From positions 1-64,000 of the forward strand of contig JALZUD010000025.1 in NCBI GenBank assembly GCA_023301725.1: a DNA stretch of 64,000 bases, written 5' to 3'. Of the stretch, positions 47,780-57,949 are shown piece after piece. Origin of the DNA: Granulosicoccus sp. (GTDB lineage: Bacteria; Pseudomonadota; Gammaproteobacteria; Granulosicoccales; Granulosicoccaceae). The position numbers and the translations under genes were made by a program. The notes beneath the pieces are model-generated. The model saw only the letters and a list, made by a program, of their open reading frames with translations. It was not told the origin of the DNA and made no database searches. How positions within the stretch are numbered: position 1 is the first letter of the stretch; the number at the start of each line of letters is the position of its first letter.

Positions 47780-49387
47780 CTAGATACAAGCTTCAATTAG
47801 CATAGGACCCTCATGGTTCAGGGCAGCGTCGAAAGCCGCTCTGAACTGTGCAATGGTTTGTGCACGTTCAGCCCTGACGCCCATACCGCTGGCCAGCGAG
47901 ACCCAATCTAAGGTGGGCCTATCCAGTTCCATCATGTCCATTGCCACCTCGCCGCTGTTCGCTTGCACATTGTCCAGTTCGTGTTTAAGAATGGCGTAAC
48001 TGTTATTGGCAAAAATAACAGTGATGATGTTCAAGCGTTCACGCGCCTGTGTCCAGAGTGATTGCAGTGAATACATGCCGCTACCGTCCGCTTGCAAGTT
48101 AATCACTTGTCGTGTCGGACAGGCAATAGCAGCACCTGTCGCCAATGGAGGTCCGCCACCAATAGAGCCTCCACACACCTCAAGCCAATCATGCGCAGCC
48201 GCACTTGCACTGTACTTTGTTGGGCCTGTGCTCGATGTAACCGCTTCTTCAACGATAATGGCGTCGTGCGGGATGCGGTTCGACACCAGCAATCCAATGG
48301 CATCGGCGCTCAGTTCCGCGTCTGTGGGTTCAGCGTGCTGTTCTCTGGCCTGAAGACGAGGCTGGATATGCACTGCATCGAGTTGGCTCACAAGACGTTG
48401 TAAGGCATCAATGCCGTTGTCGTGCATGCCGGCTAAGTTGTGCACGTGTGCGTCCGGATTCCACAACGTGCTAGGTTTATCCGGGTAGGCAAAGAAGCCG
48501 ACTGGCGCTTTAGCGCAGACAGTGATGACATGCCCAAACGGCGCTAGCAGTTCAATCGCCTGATTAATGCCATAAGGGATTTCGCGCACGGTTACACGCC
48601 CTTCTCCACGCTGAAAGCGGGTCTTGAATGTTTCAGCGAATAGCGTCACGTTACATCGTTGTGCAATTTGATCCGCTAACTCAAGTGCTCTAGCGCTCAG
48701 GCAATGCCCACCTAGCACCATGCAAACGTCTGCAGTACCCCCGTCGGCAATGGCCTTAGCTGAGACAAGCATCTGTGCAAGATCAACAATATGTGAGTCT
48801 TTGACTTGAATCCCGTCGGAACCTATAACGCTCGGTTCGGTGGACAAGCTACCCTGCTCATGCTGGTTTTCGGTATCAGTATTTTCAACCAGATCCCATG
48901 CTGTGTTGGCCGGTAAAATCAGTGTCGAAATGTGACCGGGATGACGTCTGGCTTGGGCAATCGCTTGAGCCCCCGCATTGGCCAATGCGTCAGCCGACTC
49001 AGGCGTACAAACCCAGTGTGAAACCGGCGCTGCGATCGCCTGTATATCGGATGTTAATGGTGCATCGTGTTCGATATGGTGTAAGGCATGCTCACCCACC
49101 ACATTAACAATGGGCGAACCTGCTTTTTTCGCATTGTGCAGATTCGACAATCCATTGGCCAGACCGGGCCCAGTATGCAGCAAGGTTGCTGCAGGCTTTT
49201 CCGCCATCCGAGCATAACCATCCGCTGCACCAGTAACCACTGTTTCATGTAAACCCAGCACACAACGCAATCCGGGAATCTGATCAAGAGCTGCCACAAA
49301 ATGCATCTCAGACGTACCAGGATTGGCAAAGCAAACTTCCACACCACCATCAATTAATGCTTTTACCAGACTGGCTGCACCGTTCAT
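47780..49387 (-). CDS. ThDP-dependent enzyme (acetolactate synthase/benzoylformate decarboxylase family)
   Basis: The 535-residue protein has the ThDP-activating Glu48 (LGLHETVVTGAADGYARM), the pyrophosphate-site motif QADGSGMYSLQSLWTQARERLNI and the following NNSYAIL. Overall it resembles IlvB-like decarboxylases or ligases rather than true acetolactate synthase. It stands alone, with no regulatory subunit gene. Substrate not determined. Confidence 0.87.
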   Translation of the reverse strand: MNGAASLVKALIDGGVEVCFANPGTSEMHFVAALDQIPGLRCVLGLHETVVTGAADGYARMAEKPAATLLHTGPGLANGLSNLHNAKKAGSPIVNVVGEHALHHIEHDAPLTSDIQAIAAPVSHWVCTPESADALANAGAQAIAQARRHPGHISTLILPANTAWDLVENTDTENQHEQGSLSTEPSVIGSDGIQVKDSHIVDLAQMLVSAKAIADGGTADVCMVLGGHCLSARALELADQIAQRCNVTLFAETFKTRFQRGEGRVTVREIPYGINQAIELLAPFGHVITVCAKAPVGFFAYPDKPSTLWNPDAHVHNLAGMHDNGIDALQRLVSQLDAVHIQPRLQAREQHAEPTDAELSADAIGLLVSNRIPHDAIIVEEAVTSSTGPTKYSASAAAHDWLEVCGGSIGGGPPLATGAAIACPTRQVINLQADGSGMYSLQSLWTQARERLNIITVIFANNSYAILKHELDNVQANSGEVAMDMMELDRPTLDWVSLASGMGVRAERAQTIAQFRAAFDAALNHEGPMLIEACI

Positions 49388-49664
49388 TACGATATTCCTG
49401 TGAATTTTCTGATTCGATAAGGACTGCGTAGGACGAGTTTAAGCGAAGTGCAGCTCTGCATAGGACAATTTCCTGATCGTGAGACCGATCTCGTCGCGTT
49501 TTGAGCAATCAAACTAAGGATTGTCTTCAAAAAAACGAATTCTCCGTTAAAGAAGCTGTGATCGTGGCCGTTAACGGAGATGGGTAGCCAGATTCTCCGC
49601 ATTTCATAAACATGAGAATGCCCTCCCGGTTACCAACAGAGAGACAAATCAGGATATCAATACC

Positions 49665-50249
49665 GTGCAACAGGAGCATTTCAAGTCAACAGTCAATCGA
49701 CGATCGTTTCTGCGAGCTTCGCTAGCACTCAGCGCAGCAGCGTTCAGCCCTTCAGTTCTGTCGCAAGAATACCCGACCTACGCTCAGGCTAATCCTTCGC
49801 AGCGAAGGTTGCGCATGCTCAATGTCAATACGCGAGAGCAGCTGGATGTTGTGTACTGGAAGGATGGCAACTATGTACATGATCACATCGGCCAATTGAA
49901 TTATTTCATGCGAGATCACCATCGCAATGAAGCCGCACAAATGCATGTCAGGCTCTACGATAGTCTGTACCTTTTACACAGTGCGCTCGAAACAGATTCA
50001 CCTATTAGCGTTTTATCGGGCTTTCGCACCCAGGCCACCAACGAAATGCTTCGAGGTAAATATACCCATGTAGCGAAAAAAAGCTTTCACATAAAAGGGC
50101 GAGCTGTAGATTTCTATATTGCAGGAATCAATAACGATAAGATTCAAAAAACAGCTAGAGACATGAATCTTGGCGGTGTTGGTTACTACACCAAGGCGCA
50201 CTTCGTACACCTTGACACCGGTTATCCTCGACATTGGGTGATGTCGTAA
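49665..50249 (+). CDS. Tat-exported DUF882/M15-like peptidase (YcbK type)
   Basis: The 194-residue protein has a twin-arginine signal (RRSFLRASLALSAAA) and the M15 zinc pattern SGFRTQATN, SFHIKGRAVDF and HFVHLD, with the zinc ligands in the last two motifs. The family cuts peptidoglycan stem peptides or related murein substrates. The start is a GTG, with AGGAT ten or so bases upstream. It is divergent from the ThDP enzyme and upstream of uxaC. Confidence 0.9.
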   Translation: MQQEHFKSTVNRRSFLRASLALSAAAFSPSVLSQEYPTYAQANPSQRRLRMLNVNTREQLDVVYWKDGNYVHDHIGQLNYFMRDHHRNEAAQMHVRLYDSLYLLHSALETDSPISVLSGFRTQATNEMLRGKYTHVAKKSFHIKGRAVDFYIAGINNDKIQKTARDMNLGGVGYYTKAHFVHLDTGYPRHWVMS

Positions 50250-50380
50250 GCAGCATTGATTGCTTAAGAAACCATCGGCAAACTAGGAGTGAGCTAAGAG
50301 CAATACTGACTCCTTTTGACTATTCAGTGATACATTCATAGGCCCAGACGTACTCTCCTAACTGGAGTTCAAAAAAACCT

Positions 50381-51787
50381 ATGGCACTAGTTCATCCTGA
50401 TCGGTTGCTACCTATTGAGCCTGCCAGTCTTGCCTTGGCAAAAGAGCTCTTGGCAAGCGTAGCAGATCTACCCATCATAAGCCCGCATGGTCATTGTGAT
50501 CCTGCCTGGTTTGCACAAAACAAACGATTTCCAAACCCAGCAGAATTATTTGTTATCCCCGATCATTACGTTTTTCGTATGCTGGCCAGCCAAGGTATTT
50601 CTTTAACCGAGCTGGGCATCAACTGTTTGGATGGTGCAGCCGTGCAAACCGACCCGCGCAAGATCTGGCAATTATTTGCAGATAATTTTCACCTGTTTCG
50701 CGGCACCCCCTCACAGCTCTGGCTCAATCATGCGTTTCAGGAAGTGTTTGGTATTCGAGAAACATTGAATACGGAAAATGCGAGCAGCGTGTATGACCAG
50801 ATCGACAAACAACTAGCTGACAAACATTTTTTACCACGTGCGCTGTTTGACAGATTCAACATCGAGATACTCGCCACAACGGAAGGCGCATTGGATACTC
50901 TTCAGTGGCACCGCGATATTGCTGATTCAGATTGGCAAGGAACAGTCATCACCACCTATCGACCAGATTCCGTCATTGACCCAGAGACACCTGATTTTGC
51001 CAGCAATATCGAGCAATTTGCAGCACTAACCAATGAACCCGCTACCAGCTGGCGAGGGTATTTGGCAGCGCACCGGAGTCGGCGTGTATTCTTCCAACAG
51101 CATGGTGCCATGGCAACAGATCATGGCCACCTCTCAGCACGCACCGAAAATCTCGATGAAGCCGCTGCCGATGCGCTGTTTCAGAAAGCATTGAAGGGCG
51201 ATTGCACGAGTGAGCAAGCGGATGTATTTCGAGGCCATATGCTCACGACTATGGCGAAAATGAGTCTGGATGATGGCATGACTATGCAGATACATGCTGG
51301 CACATACCGGAATCATTCCCCGCTTATCATGCAGCGACACGGCGCCAACATGGGTTTTGATGTGCCACAACGCACAAATTACACGCACGCACTACGCCCT
51401 CTACTGGACGCGGTAGGACTTGAGAAAAATCTGAATATTATTTTGTTCACACTGGACGAATCTGTCTATTCACGCGAATTAGCTCCACTAGCTGGGGTCT
51501 ACCCTGCGTTAAAATTGGGACCACCATGGTGGTTTCACGATAGTTTCGAGGGCATGCGCCGCTTTCGCGAATCAACAACTGAGACGTGTGGTTTTTATAA
51601 TACGGTCGGGTTTAACGACGACACCAGAGCCTTCTGTTCTATTCCTGCAAGGCACGATGTTGCGCGTCGTACCGACTCTCACTATCTAGCAACACTGGTA
51701 CGAAGCGGAAGGCTCAATGACAATGATGCCTTCGAACTCATAAAAGAGCTGAGCTACACCTTGGCAAAGACGGCTTATCAGCTGTAG
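50381..51787 (+). CDS. uxaC: Glucuronate isomerase
   Basis: The 468-residue protein matches UxaC along its length, with the metal/substrate motif ISPHGHCDPAWF (His36, His38) and late PWWFHDS and GGFNDDTRAFCSIPARHD-like FNDDTRAFCSIPARHD. UxaC converts D-glucuronate to D-fructuronate, or galacturonate to tagaturonate. The next gene encodes a mannitol-dehydrogenase-family enzyme that fits the reductase of the same pathway. Confidence 0.95.
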   Translation: MALVHPDRLLPIEPASLALAKELLASVADLPIISPHGHCDPAWFAQNKRFPNPAELFVIPDHYVFRMLASQGISLTELGINCLDGAAVQTDPRKIWQLFADNFHLFRGTPSQLWLNHAFQEVFGIRETLNTENASSVYDQIDKQLADKHFLPRALFDRFNIEILATTEGALDTLQWHRDIADSDWQGTVITTYRPDSVIDPETPDFASNIEQFAALTNEPATSWRGYLAAHRSRRVFFQQHGAMATDHGHLSARTENLDEAAADALFQKALKGDCTSEQADVFRGHMLTTMAKMSLDDGMTMQIHAGTYRNHSPLIMQRHGANMGFDVPQRTNYTHALRPLLDAVGLEKNLNIILFTLDESVYSRELAPLAGVYPALKLGPPWWFHDSFEGMRRFRESTTETCGFYNTVGFNDDTRAFCSIPARHDVARRTDSHYLATLVRSGRLNDNDAFELIKELSYTLAKTAYQL

Positions 51788-51831
51788 TTAAACAAGCTAG
51801 TCCACATTGTGCACTTCAGAGAAAACTCTAC

Positions 51832-53268
51832 ATGAATAAGCCCCAACGATTGACTCGCCAAACACCGGCACATTTTGGTGCCGGCATTGTACATATGGGG
51901 CCAGGTAATTTTTTTCGCGCATTCGCAGCCATATACACTCAAGAAGCAATGCAAAGCGCTGGAGGTGATTGGGGCATAGTTGCAGTAAGCTTGAAAAGCC
52001 CAACTGCCCGCGACCAGTTGCAGCCACAAGGTTGCGCCTACACCTCAGTAACACTATCCCCGTCCGGAAGTCATACTGATATTATCGAATCCATTGTTGA
52101 TGTTTTAGTGGCACCAGAGAATCCTCAGCGTGTTCTGGATATCATGTCTCAACCCAACATTCGTATCGTGTCACTAACCATCACCGAAAAAGGCTATTGT
52201 CACGATCCGTCATCTGGCAATCTGAACCTTGAACATGCAGATATTGCCCATGATATTGAAGGTGGTGCACCCCGTTCGGCAATCGGGTTTATCGTGCAAG
52301 CCTTAGCACTACGCAAAGCGGCAGGCGCGGCACCATTCACTGTGATGTCGTGCGACAATTTACCCGATAACGGACAACTTACAAAGCATGTGGTGCTACA
52401 GCTCGCACAACAACGAGACCCAGAATTGGCTGAATGGATTGATAAACAAGTGACGTTTCCCGCCACTATGGTTGATCGCATTGCACCAGCCACCACCGAC
52501 TCAGATATAGAGCAACTGAGCGAACAGCAAGGCTATATTGACTTAGCCTGTGTGACCCATGAGAGCTATCGAGAATGGGTTATCGAAGATAACTTCTGCG
52601 CAGGTAGACCCAATTGGAATCACGGTAACGTGTCGTATGTAAACTCCGTTACAAGCCACGAACTAAAGAAGCTACGTTGCCTGAACGGAACACATTCAGC
52701 CCTGGCCTACTTGGGGTATTTGGCAGGCTACGAGACCATCGCCGACACAGTGGCAGACCCAGCATTTGCGCAATTGTGTAACAAACTATGGAAAACTGAG
52801 ATTATTCCGACGGTGCCAGCGCCTAGTGGAGTGGATCTTACCGACTACTGCAATACCCTACTCGCACGTTACCGCAACCCTGCTATTCGTCATCGGACTT
52901 GGCAAATAGCCATGGACGGTTCGCAGAAAATACCTCAACGCCTACTTGGCACCCTATGTGACAACCTTGCCTCCGGTGGACCGATCGACGGCATTGCACT
53001 GGTGTTGGCAGCCTGGATACGCTACGTTTCGGGAGTTGATGAGAACGGCGATAGCATTGATGTCAAAGACCCCTTAGCTGAACAACTACGAGCAGTAACT
53101 CAAAGCACCGCAACACCTGAACTCCTGGTTAAAGAGATAGTCAATGTGAGTGCAGTGTTTGGTCAGCTACCAAAAGACGATTCGAGATTGCACACGGCTT
53201 TGGTAAAAGCGTACACAACACTTCTTAAGCATGGCACTAAAGAAGCTGTTCGACAGTTCGTCAACTAA
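51832..53268 (+). CDS. Mannitol dehydrogenase family oxidoreductase, probably fructuronate/tagaturonate reductase
   Basis: The 478-residue protein begins with the NAD-binding pattern FGAGIVHMGPGNFFRAFAAIY and has the family's catalytic region ELKKLRCLNGTHSALAYLG, with Lys, Asn and His in place. Position 45 bases after uxaC argues that it reduces D-fructuronate (UxuB-like) or D-tagaturonate (UxaB-like), though mannitol 2-dehydrogenase activity cannot be ruled out. A second member of this family lies at 59797-61236 and is only moderately similar. Confidence 0.85.
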   Translation: MNKPQRLTRQTPAHFGAGIVHMGPGNFFRAFAAIYTQEAMQSAGGDWGIVAVSLKSPTARDQLQPQGCAYTSVTLSPSGSHTDIIESIVDVLVAPENPQRVLDIMSQPNIRIVSLTITEKGYCHDPSSGNLNLEHADIAHDIEGGAPRSAIGFIVQALALRKAAGAAPFTVMSCDNLPDNGQLTKHVVLQLAQQRDPELAEWIDKQVTFPATMVDRIAPATTDSDIEQLSEQQGYIDLACVTHESYREWVIEDNFCAGRPNWNHGNVSYVNSVTSHELKKLRCLNGTHSALAYLGYLAGYETIADTVADPAFAQLCNKLWKTEIIPTVPAPSGVDLTDYCNTLLARYRNPAIRHRTWQIAMDGSQKIPQRLLGTLCDNLASGGPIDGIALVLAAWIRYVSGVDENGDSIDVKDPLAEQLRAVTQSTATPELLVKEIVNVSAVFGQLPKDDSRLHTALVKAYTTLLKHGTKEAVRQFVN

Positions 53269-53486
53269 CTGTTTGTCGCTCTGTAGTTTTGCGTAGACCT
53301 AATTCAAGCAAACGATTAGCGCGCATAACATCAGGTGATTTTTGTGCAGCGTAGCTCAAGAACCTGGTTGTCGGGTTTTATTACCGACCAGCAATGGTAC
53401 TTTGACGCGAACGAATAGCGAGCAGCTCTGCATACTTTCTCCATCACTCCACAAGCACATGCTTGGGATACTCAGGAGATACATTC

Positions 53487-55115
53487 ATGCAAAAATTCTT
53501 ACTCACCCCACTCTTCGTCGCGACAACGCTTGCATTAACTGCCTGCGGAAGTGGTGGAAGTAGTGACGCGGTAGCTCGAGTGGCCGATGATCAAGAAATC
53601 ATCGCACTCAGCGATGTGTCATTAGAAATTTCTTTGCCAAGCAGAATGCAAAATCTGAATGATGCGATGGAAGTCATCGTAACCGCAGGCGGTGATAGCT
53701 ACACCATGCAGGGTTCGAATGGCACGTACACAACCGTAATGTCACTGCCACAAAATCGCAACTACCCAGTGTTTATCCGAGTGCAACGCGCGTCCGATGC
53801 CATGATCATCGCATCTGCAGAATCGCAAATCACAACTGACTCAGCCAACATCTCGCTGGCGCTTCCTCCACAGCTTTTCGTCACAGATTTTGACTCTGAT
53901 AGTGATGGCTTTAGCAACATTACAGAACTAGAACGTGGCACTGATCCGAATGGCGTGAGTGAGGATTTCGACGGCGATGGAATCGCCAACGAAACAGACA
54001 ATGATTCGGATAATGATGGCGTCAGGGATGAGTTTGATGCCTTCCCTTTCAACCCTAATGAATACGTTGATACTGACAGTGATGGTGTAGGAGATAACGA
54101 GGACCGAGACGATGATAACGATTCGATACAGGACGTTGATGACAGATTCCCACTAGATGCCAATGAAAGTCTTGATTTAGATCTCGACGGTCTGGGCAAC
54201 AGTGTGGATGATGATGACGATGGTGACGGCGTAATTGACCTTGAAGATCCGCAACCATCAAACCCCAACATTACAGGCAATGAAGATACGGACAGCGATG
54301 GCTTCAGGGATCGTGATGACGCATTCATCTATGATCCGACAGAGAACAACGATAACGATGGTGACGGTATTGGCGACAATGCTGATATCGATGATGACAA
54401 CAACGGTATTCCAGATGATCAGGACAACTCCATTGTAGGCATACCATTTACCTCAAGGCCTCCTGTTATTGATGGCGCGTTCGGCTGGTGGGAATGGCAG
54501 GATGCCGCTCGGTCGGATAGTCGCGGCAACCCATTGTTAATGGATCATTTACTAGAGGATGGTTACGACATTCTCGAGGATCAAAACAACCTAGACTACA
54601 GTTCGTGGCGCGCTATGCACGATGGCGAATTTCTTTACATTCTAATTTCAATCGGACGCGAAGAAGCGGCACAGCGTTGGAGTGACTCCACTGACGTATG
54701 GCATGACGACAGCGTCGATGTATTCCTTGATGTAGGCAACGATAAACTGACCAGTTATGGGGATGATGATTATCACCAACTATTCCGCTACCAGGACAAT
54801 GTTGCAGATGCACAATTTGTCGGGTTTAACTCAGCACCTGGAATGCTGGCCTCGTATTGCTCAAGTCGTGGCATGGAAACCAACAGCTCGTCACAGACTT
54901 ACTATGAGATCAAGATTGACTTGTCCTCTATAGATCTGAATATCGGAGAAAGATTTGGCATTGACATCCATCAGAACGATGACGATGACTCGGGTAACCG
55001 AGATGCGAAATGGGCTTGGTTCGCCCCTTCAGGTGCTGATGAGAGCTGGCGCAACCCATCGTTTATGGGCACCGGTATCTTATCGCCGGAAGTAGTACAA
55101 ACACCACGCGACTAA
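53487..55115 (+). CDS. Lipoprotein with thrombospondin type-3 repeats and a CBM9-like domain
   Basis: The lipobox LTAC ends the signal peptide, and AGGAG lies eight bases before the ATG at 53487. Residues about 130-320 carry D-rich Ca-binding repeats (DTDSDGVGDNEDRDDDND). From about 325 to 540 there is a CBM9/DOMON-like domain (RPPVIDGAFGWWEWQDA, FLYILISIGREEA, SVDVFLDVGND). The protein is probably an outer-membrane lipoprotein that binds carbohydrate and passes it toward uptake systems nearby. Location between uxaC genes and a polyol ABC operon supports a glycan-utilisation role, which is inferred. Confidence 0.8.
   Translation: MQKFLLTPLFVATTLALTACGSGGSSDAVARVADDQEIIALSDVSLEISLPSRMQNLNDAMEVIVTAGGDSYTMQGSNGTYTTVMSLPQNRNYPVFIRVQRASDAMIIASAESQITTDSANISLALPPQLFVTDFDSDSDGFSNITELERGTDPNGVSEDFDGDGIANETDNDSDNDGVRDEFDAFPFNPNEYVDTDSDGVGDNEDRDDDNDSIQDVDDRFPLDANESLDLDLDGLGNSVDDDDDGDGVIDLEDPQPSNPNITGNEDTDSDGFRDRDDAFIYDPTENNDNDGDGIGDNADIDDDNNGIPDDQDNSIVGIPFTSRPPVIDGAFGWWEWQDAARSDSRGNPLLMDHLLEDGYDILEDQNNLDYSSWRAMHDGEFLYILISIGREEAAQRWSDSTDVWHDDSVDVFLDVGNDKLTSYGDDDYHQLFRYQDNVADAQFVGFNSAPGMLASYCSSRGMETNSSSQTYYEIKIDLSSIDLNIGERFGIDIHQNDDDDSGNRDAKWAWFAPSGADESWRNPSFMGTGILSPEVVQTPRD
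53850..54440 (+). repeat. Coding Ca-binding repeats in the CBM9-like lipoprotein
   Basis: GAT-rich repeats encode DxDxDG-type loops. They again generate spurious long frames on the opposite strand. Confidence 0.8.
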
Positions 55116-55449
55116 CAGCTCGTCTTTATTTACCAATCACGAGGAGCAAGGAAGCCCCTCGTTCGCCCCTCTTCCAAAGTGGGCCGATTGTGCTTGGAGC
55201 GACCAGCTCGCACAGTCCTGCAGACAAGATACCTTAGACAACCTGCCCAAGAGCCACTGCCCTCGCTGAAAATTCAAAACAAACCTTCGATTACCACAAA
55301 AAAATGCACAAGTCTTGCGCTAGTAATGACAAAAACGTATGTATTATTGTTAATATCCTACTTGTAGGTTTTCATCAAATACGTGAATCTTACTCCCGCT
55401 AATGGACTATCCATTTGAAAACGGTCAATCGGTTCCTCGGAGGAAAATA
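55116..55449 (+). promoter_or_regulatory. Intergenic region with terminator-like stem and probable polyol-operon promoter
   Basis: A stem at 55139-55162 (ACGAGG-GC with GC-CCTCGT, one A-C mismatch) may end the lipoprotein transcript. A short palindrome CCTACTTGTAGG at 55357-55368, about 80 bases before the binding-protein start, could be an operator for the AraC-type regulator. No gene was recognised here. The GGAGG at about 55439-55443 is the ribosome binding site of the next gene. Confidence 0.45.
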
Positions 55450-56736
55450 ATGACAATATTTCGTAAATCAGCGCTGACTCTGGCACTGAGCGTCGCAGTA
55501 GCGGCACCAGCGTCTGCAGCAGACGAGTTAACAATCGCGATCGTGAATAACGGTCACATGATCAACATGCAGAAGGTTGCAGAAGCGTACACAGCCGAAA
55601 CGGGTGTTGCACTTAACTGGGTATCTTTGGAAGAAGGCGTTCTGCGCGAGCAGGTCACTTCTGACACAGCTACTGGCGGTGGTCAGTACGACATCATCAA
55701 CATCGGCATGCAAGAAGCTCCTATCTGGGGAGCAGCTGGCTGGATTGAGCCTTTACAGCTCAGCGAAGCGTATGACGTTGACGACTTGCTACCAGCAATG
55801 CGTAACGGTCTTTCCTACGAAGGTGAGTTGTTCGCAGCTCCTTTCTACGGCGAATCATCAATGGTCATGTACCGCAAAGACCTAACTGATGCTGCTGGCG
55901 TAGAAATCGGCGACAACGATTCTTGGGACAACGTGAAAGCAGCGGCTGCTGCAATCCATGATCCTGACAACGGTGTTTACGGCGTTTGCTTGCGCGGTAA
56001 GCCAGGTTGGGGCGATAACATGGCATTCGTAACAACTGTTGCTAACTCTTTTGGCGCAGCTTGGTTTGATGCTGACTACAAACCTCAGCTAGAGTCTGCT
56101 GAGTGGAAAGCAGCTGTAGAATTCTACGTTGACCTACTGGGCACTTACGGACCTCCTGGATCAGAAGGTAACTCTTTCAACGAAATCCTCGCTCTTTATA
56201 ACGAAGGCAAATGTGGACTGTGGATCGATGCAACTATTGCTGCTTCATTCCTCGAAGTTGAAGGTGTAGCTTACGCACAGTCTCCAAATGCAGGTAACCC
56301 TGTTGGCGCTAACTGGTTATGGGCATGGGCAATGGCTGTTCCAGCTGGATCGCCTAACCTAGAAGCTTCTATGCAGTTCATCGAGTGGGCTACTTCTAAA
56401 GAGTACATCCAAGCTGTTGCAGCTCATGAAGACTTCGGTTGGAGCAAAGTGCCTACCGGTACTCGTGCATCTACATACGCATCTGCTGAATTTCAAGCCG
56501 CTGCACCTTTCGCTGCTGCTGAGATGGCCGCTATCGAGTCAGCTGCTCCAGAAGCAACAGATCTTAAGCCATACGTTGGCGTTCAGTTCGCTGCTATCCC
56601 TGAGTTCCCAGAAGTTGGTTCAGCTGTAGCTCAGGAGATCGCTGCTGCTCTGTCTGGTGCTAAGTCGGTAGACGAGGCACTTGCTGCTGGTCAAGCTGCT
56701 GCTGACTCAATCATGCGTGAAGCTGGCTACTACTAA
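55450..56736 (+). CDS. Sugar/polyol ABC transporter substrate-binding protein (SmoE/MtlE-like)
   Basis: The 428-residue protein has a signal peptide (TLALSVAVAAPASA) and the family-1 extracellular solute-binding pattern (ELTIAIVNNGHMINMQKVAEAYTAETG, DIINIGMQEAPIWGAAGW). GGAGG precedes the ATG by six bases. It binds a sugar alcohol or sugar in the periplasm for the permeases encoded downstream. Strong codon bias toward CT-rich codons relative to neighbours suggests high expression. The substrate mannitol/sorbitol is inferred from the operon content. Confidence 0.93.
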   Translation: MTIFRKSALTLALSVAVAAPASAADELTIAIVNNGHMINMQKVAEAYTAETGVALNWVSLEEGVLREQVTSDTATGGGQYDIINIGMQEAPIWGAAGWIEPLQLSEAYDVDDLLPAMRNGLSYEGELFAAPFYGESSMVMYRKDLTDAAGVEIGDNDSWDNVKAAAAAIHDPDNGVYGVCLRGKPGWGDNMAFVTTVANSFGAAWFDADYKPQLESAEWKAAVEFYVDLLGTYGPPGSEGNSFNEILALYNEGKCGLWIDATIAASFLEVEGVAYAQSPNAGNPVGANWLWAWAMAVPAGSPNLEASMQFIEWATSKEYIQAVAAHEDFGWSKVPTGTRASTYASAEFQAAAPFAAAEMAAIESAAPEATDLKPYVGVQFAAIPEFPEVGSAVAQEIAAALSGAKSVDEALAAGQAAADSIMREAGYY

Positions 56737-56777
56737 ACAGTAGTCTTTTGACAATGCTCTAAAGTTTCTTCAGTTGT

Positions 56778-56815
56778 AAGCGAACAAGCGCAACGTTAGA
56801 CGCGCTTGTTCGCTT
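56778..56815 (+). repeat. Long stem-loop after the binding-protein gene
   Basis: A perfect 13-base-pair stem (AAGCGAACAAGCG with CGCTTGTTCGCTT) with a 12-base loop sits 40 bases after the stop codon. Such stems often protect the 3' end of an abundant binding-protein mRNA and lower permease expression. Confidence 0.7.
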
Positions 56816-56825
56816 GATTAGTAAG

Positions 56826-56859
56826 AAGGTTCGGCAGTATTCTGTCGAACCTTTTTTTT
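56826..56859 (+). terminator. Strong Rho-independent terminator before the permease genes
   Basis: AAGGTTCGGCAG pairs with CTGTCGAACCTT (one G-U pair) around TATT, followed by eight T residues. It probably ends most transcripts after the binding-protein gene, letting only a fraction reach the permeases. Confidence 0.85.
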
Positions 56860-56997
56860 GAATAAAAATTGTTGTATCTGCGCTACAGATATTGCATGAT
56901 AGAAATGCACTTGACAGACCATCGACTGGTCGACATCTCAAACTGCTTAGCTCGCTTTAAGTTCAGCGCCCACACTGATTATTCAAGGTTGTTTCGT

Positions 56998-57936
56998 ATG
57001 GCTAAACGAACGGTTCCCAAATTATTGCAAACACCTGCTGTTTTGCTTTTACTAGTTTGGATGTTAGTTCCCCTCAGCATGACTTTGTATTTCTCGTTCA
57101 TACGCTATGTATTGAACAGTTTACGAAGGCCTGAATGGACATCGCCTAGTCTTGACAATTGGCGAGGGTTTGGAAACTACGAATACGTACTCAATGCCAA
57201 AGACTTCTGGTTTGCGGTCAACAACAGCGTATTTATTGTTGCCAGTATTCTTGTTCTAACGGTACTTCTCGGATTAGCATTTGCCATGTTGGTAAACAGA
57301 ACTTTTCCAGGCAGAGGCATTGTTCGCGTTTTACTAATATCACCCTTCTTTGTAATGCCAGCGGTCAACGCCGTACTCTGGATCAACATGATTCTCGACC
57401 CGGTTCTAGGCCTCAACGGTTTAGCAGTCGGAGCCATTAACAATCTGGTCAGCGGTCTCCAAGGCGTTCCGGTGCTCGGATGGTTTTTCTCCTTATGGCC
57501 GGAATTCGAACCCTTTTCATTCAGGTCAACGCAAAGCTCAGCGTACGCCGTCATCATGATGGTGACTTGGCAATGGACGCCATTTGCCGTTCTGATCTTT
57601 ATGACCTCGTTACAATCTGAAGACGAAAGTCAAAAAGAGGCGGCTGTACTAGATGGTGCGAATGCATGGTCCAGATTCCGCAACCTGACAGTGCCTCACT
57701 TGGCTCGTCCTATCGCCATAGTGGTGATGATTCAATCGATCTTTCACTTGTCGCTTTATGCAGAAATAGAGATCGTCAGTCGTGGTAATGGAAACAAAAA
57801 CCTTCCCTATCTCATTGGCGAATTCTCAACGAACAACATTGGCGCAGCCAGTGCTACCGGCATCTTTGCTGTAATCCTTGCGAACATCGTGGCAATCTTT
57901 CTGCTTCGGATGGTCGGCAAGAACATGATGGATTAA
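56998..57936 (+). CDS. Polyol ABC transporter permease 1 (SmoF/MalF-like)
   Basis: The protein of about 312 residues has six hydrophobic segments and the permease EAA loop EDESQKEAAVLDGANAWSRFRNLTVPHL near residues 210-240. The start at 56998 has AAGG upstream; the longer frame to 56869 lies between the terminator and this start and does not look membrane-like. It forms the membrane channel with permease 2, encoded 13 bases downstream. Confidence 0.93.
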   Translation: MAKRTVPKLLQTPAVLLLLVWMLVPLSMTLYFSFIRYVLNSLRRPEWTSPSLDNWRGFGNYEYVLNAKDFWFAVNNSVFIVASILVLTVLLGLAFAMLVNRTFPGRGIVRVLLISPFFVMPAVNAVLWINMILDPVLGLNGLAVGAINNLVSGLQGVPVLGWFFSLWPEFEPFSFRSTQSSAYAVIMMVTWQWTPFAVLIFMTSLQSEDESQKEAAVLDGANAWSRFRNLTVPHLARPIAIVVMIQSIFHLSLYAEIEIVSRGNGNKNLPYLIGEFSTNNIGAASATGIFAVILANIVAIFLLRMVGKNMMD

Positions 57937-57949
57937 GGGGAGCACACAT

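Noticed and set aside
53762-54328. Serine-rich minus-strand frame in the lipoprotein gene
   Set aside because: It is the complement of the Ca-binding repeats.
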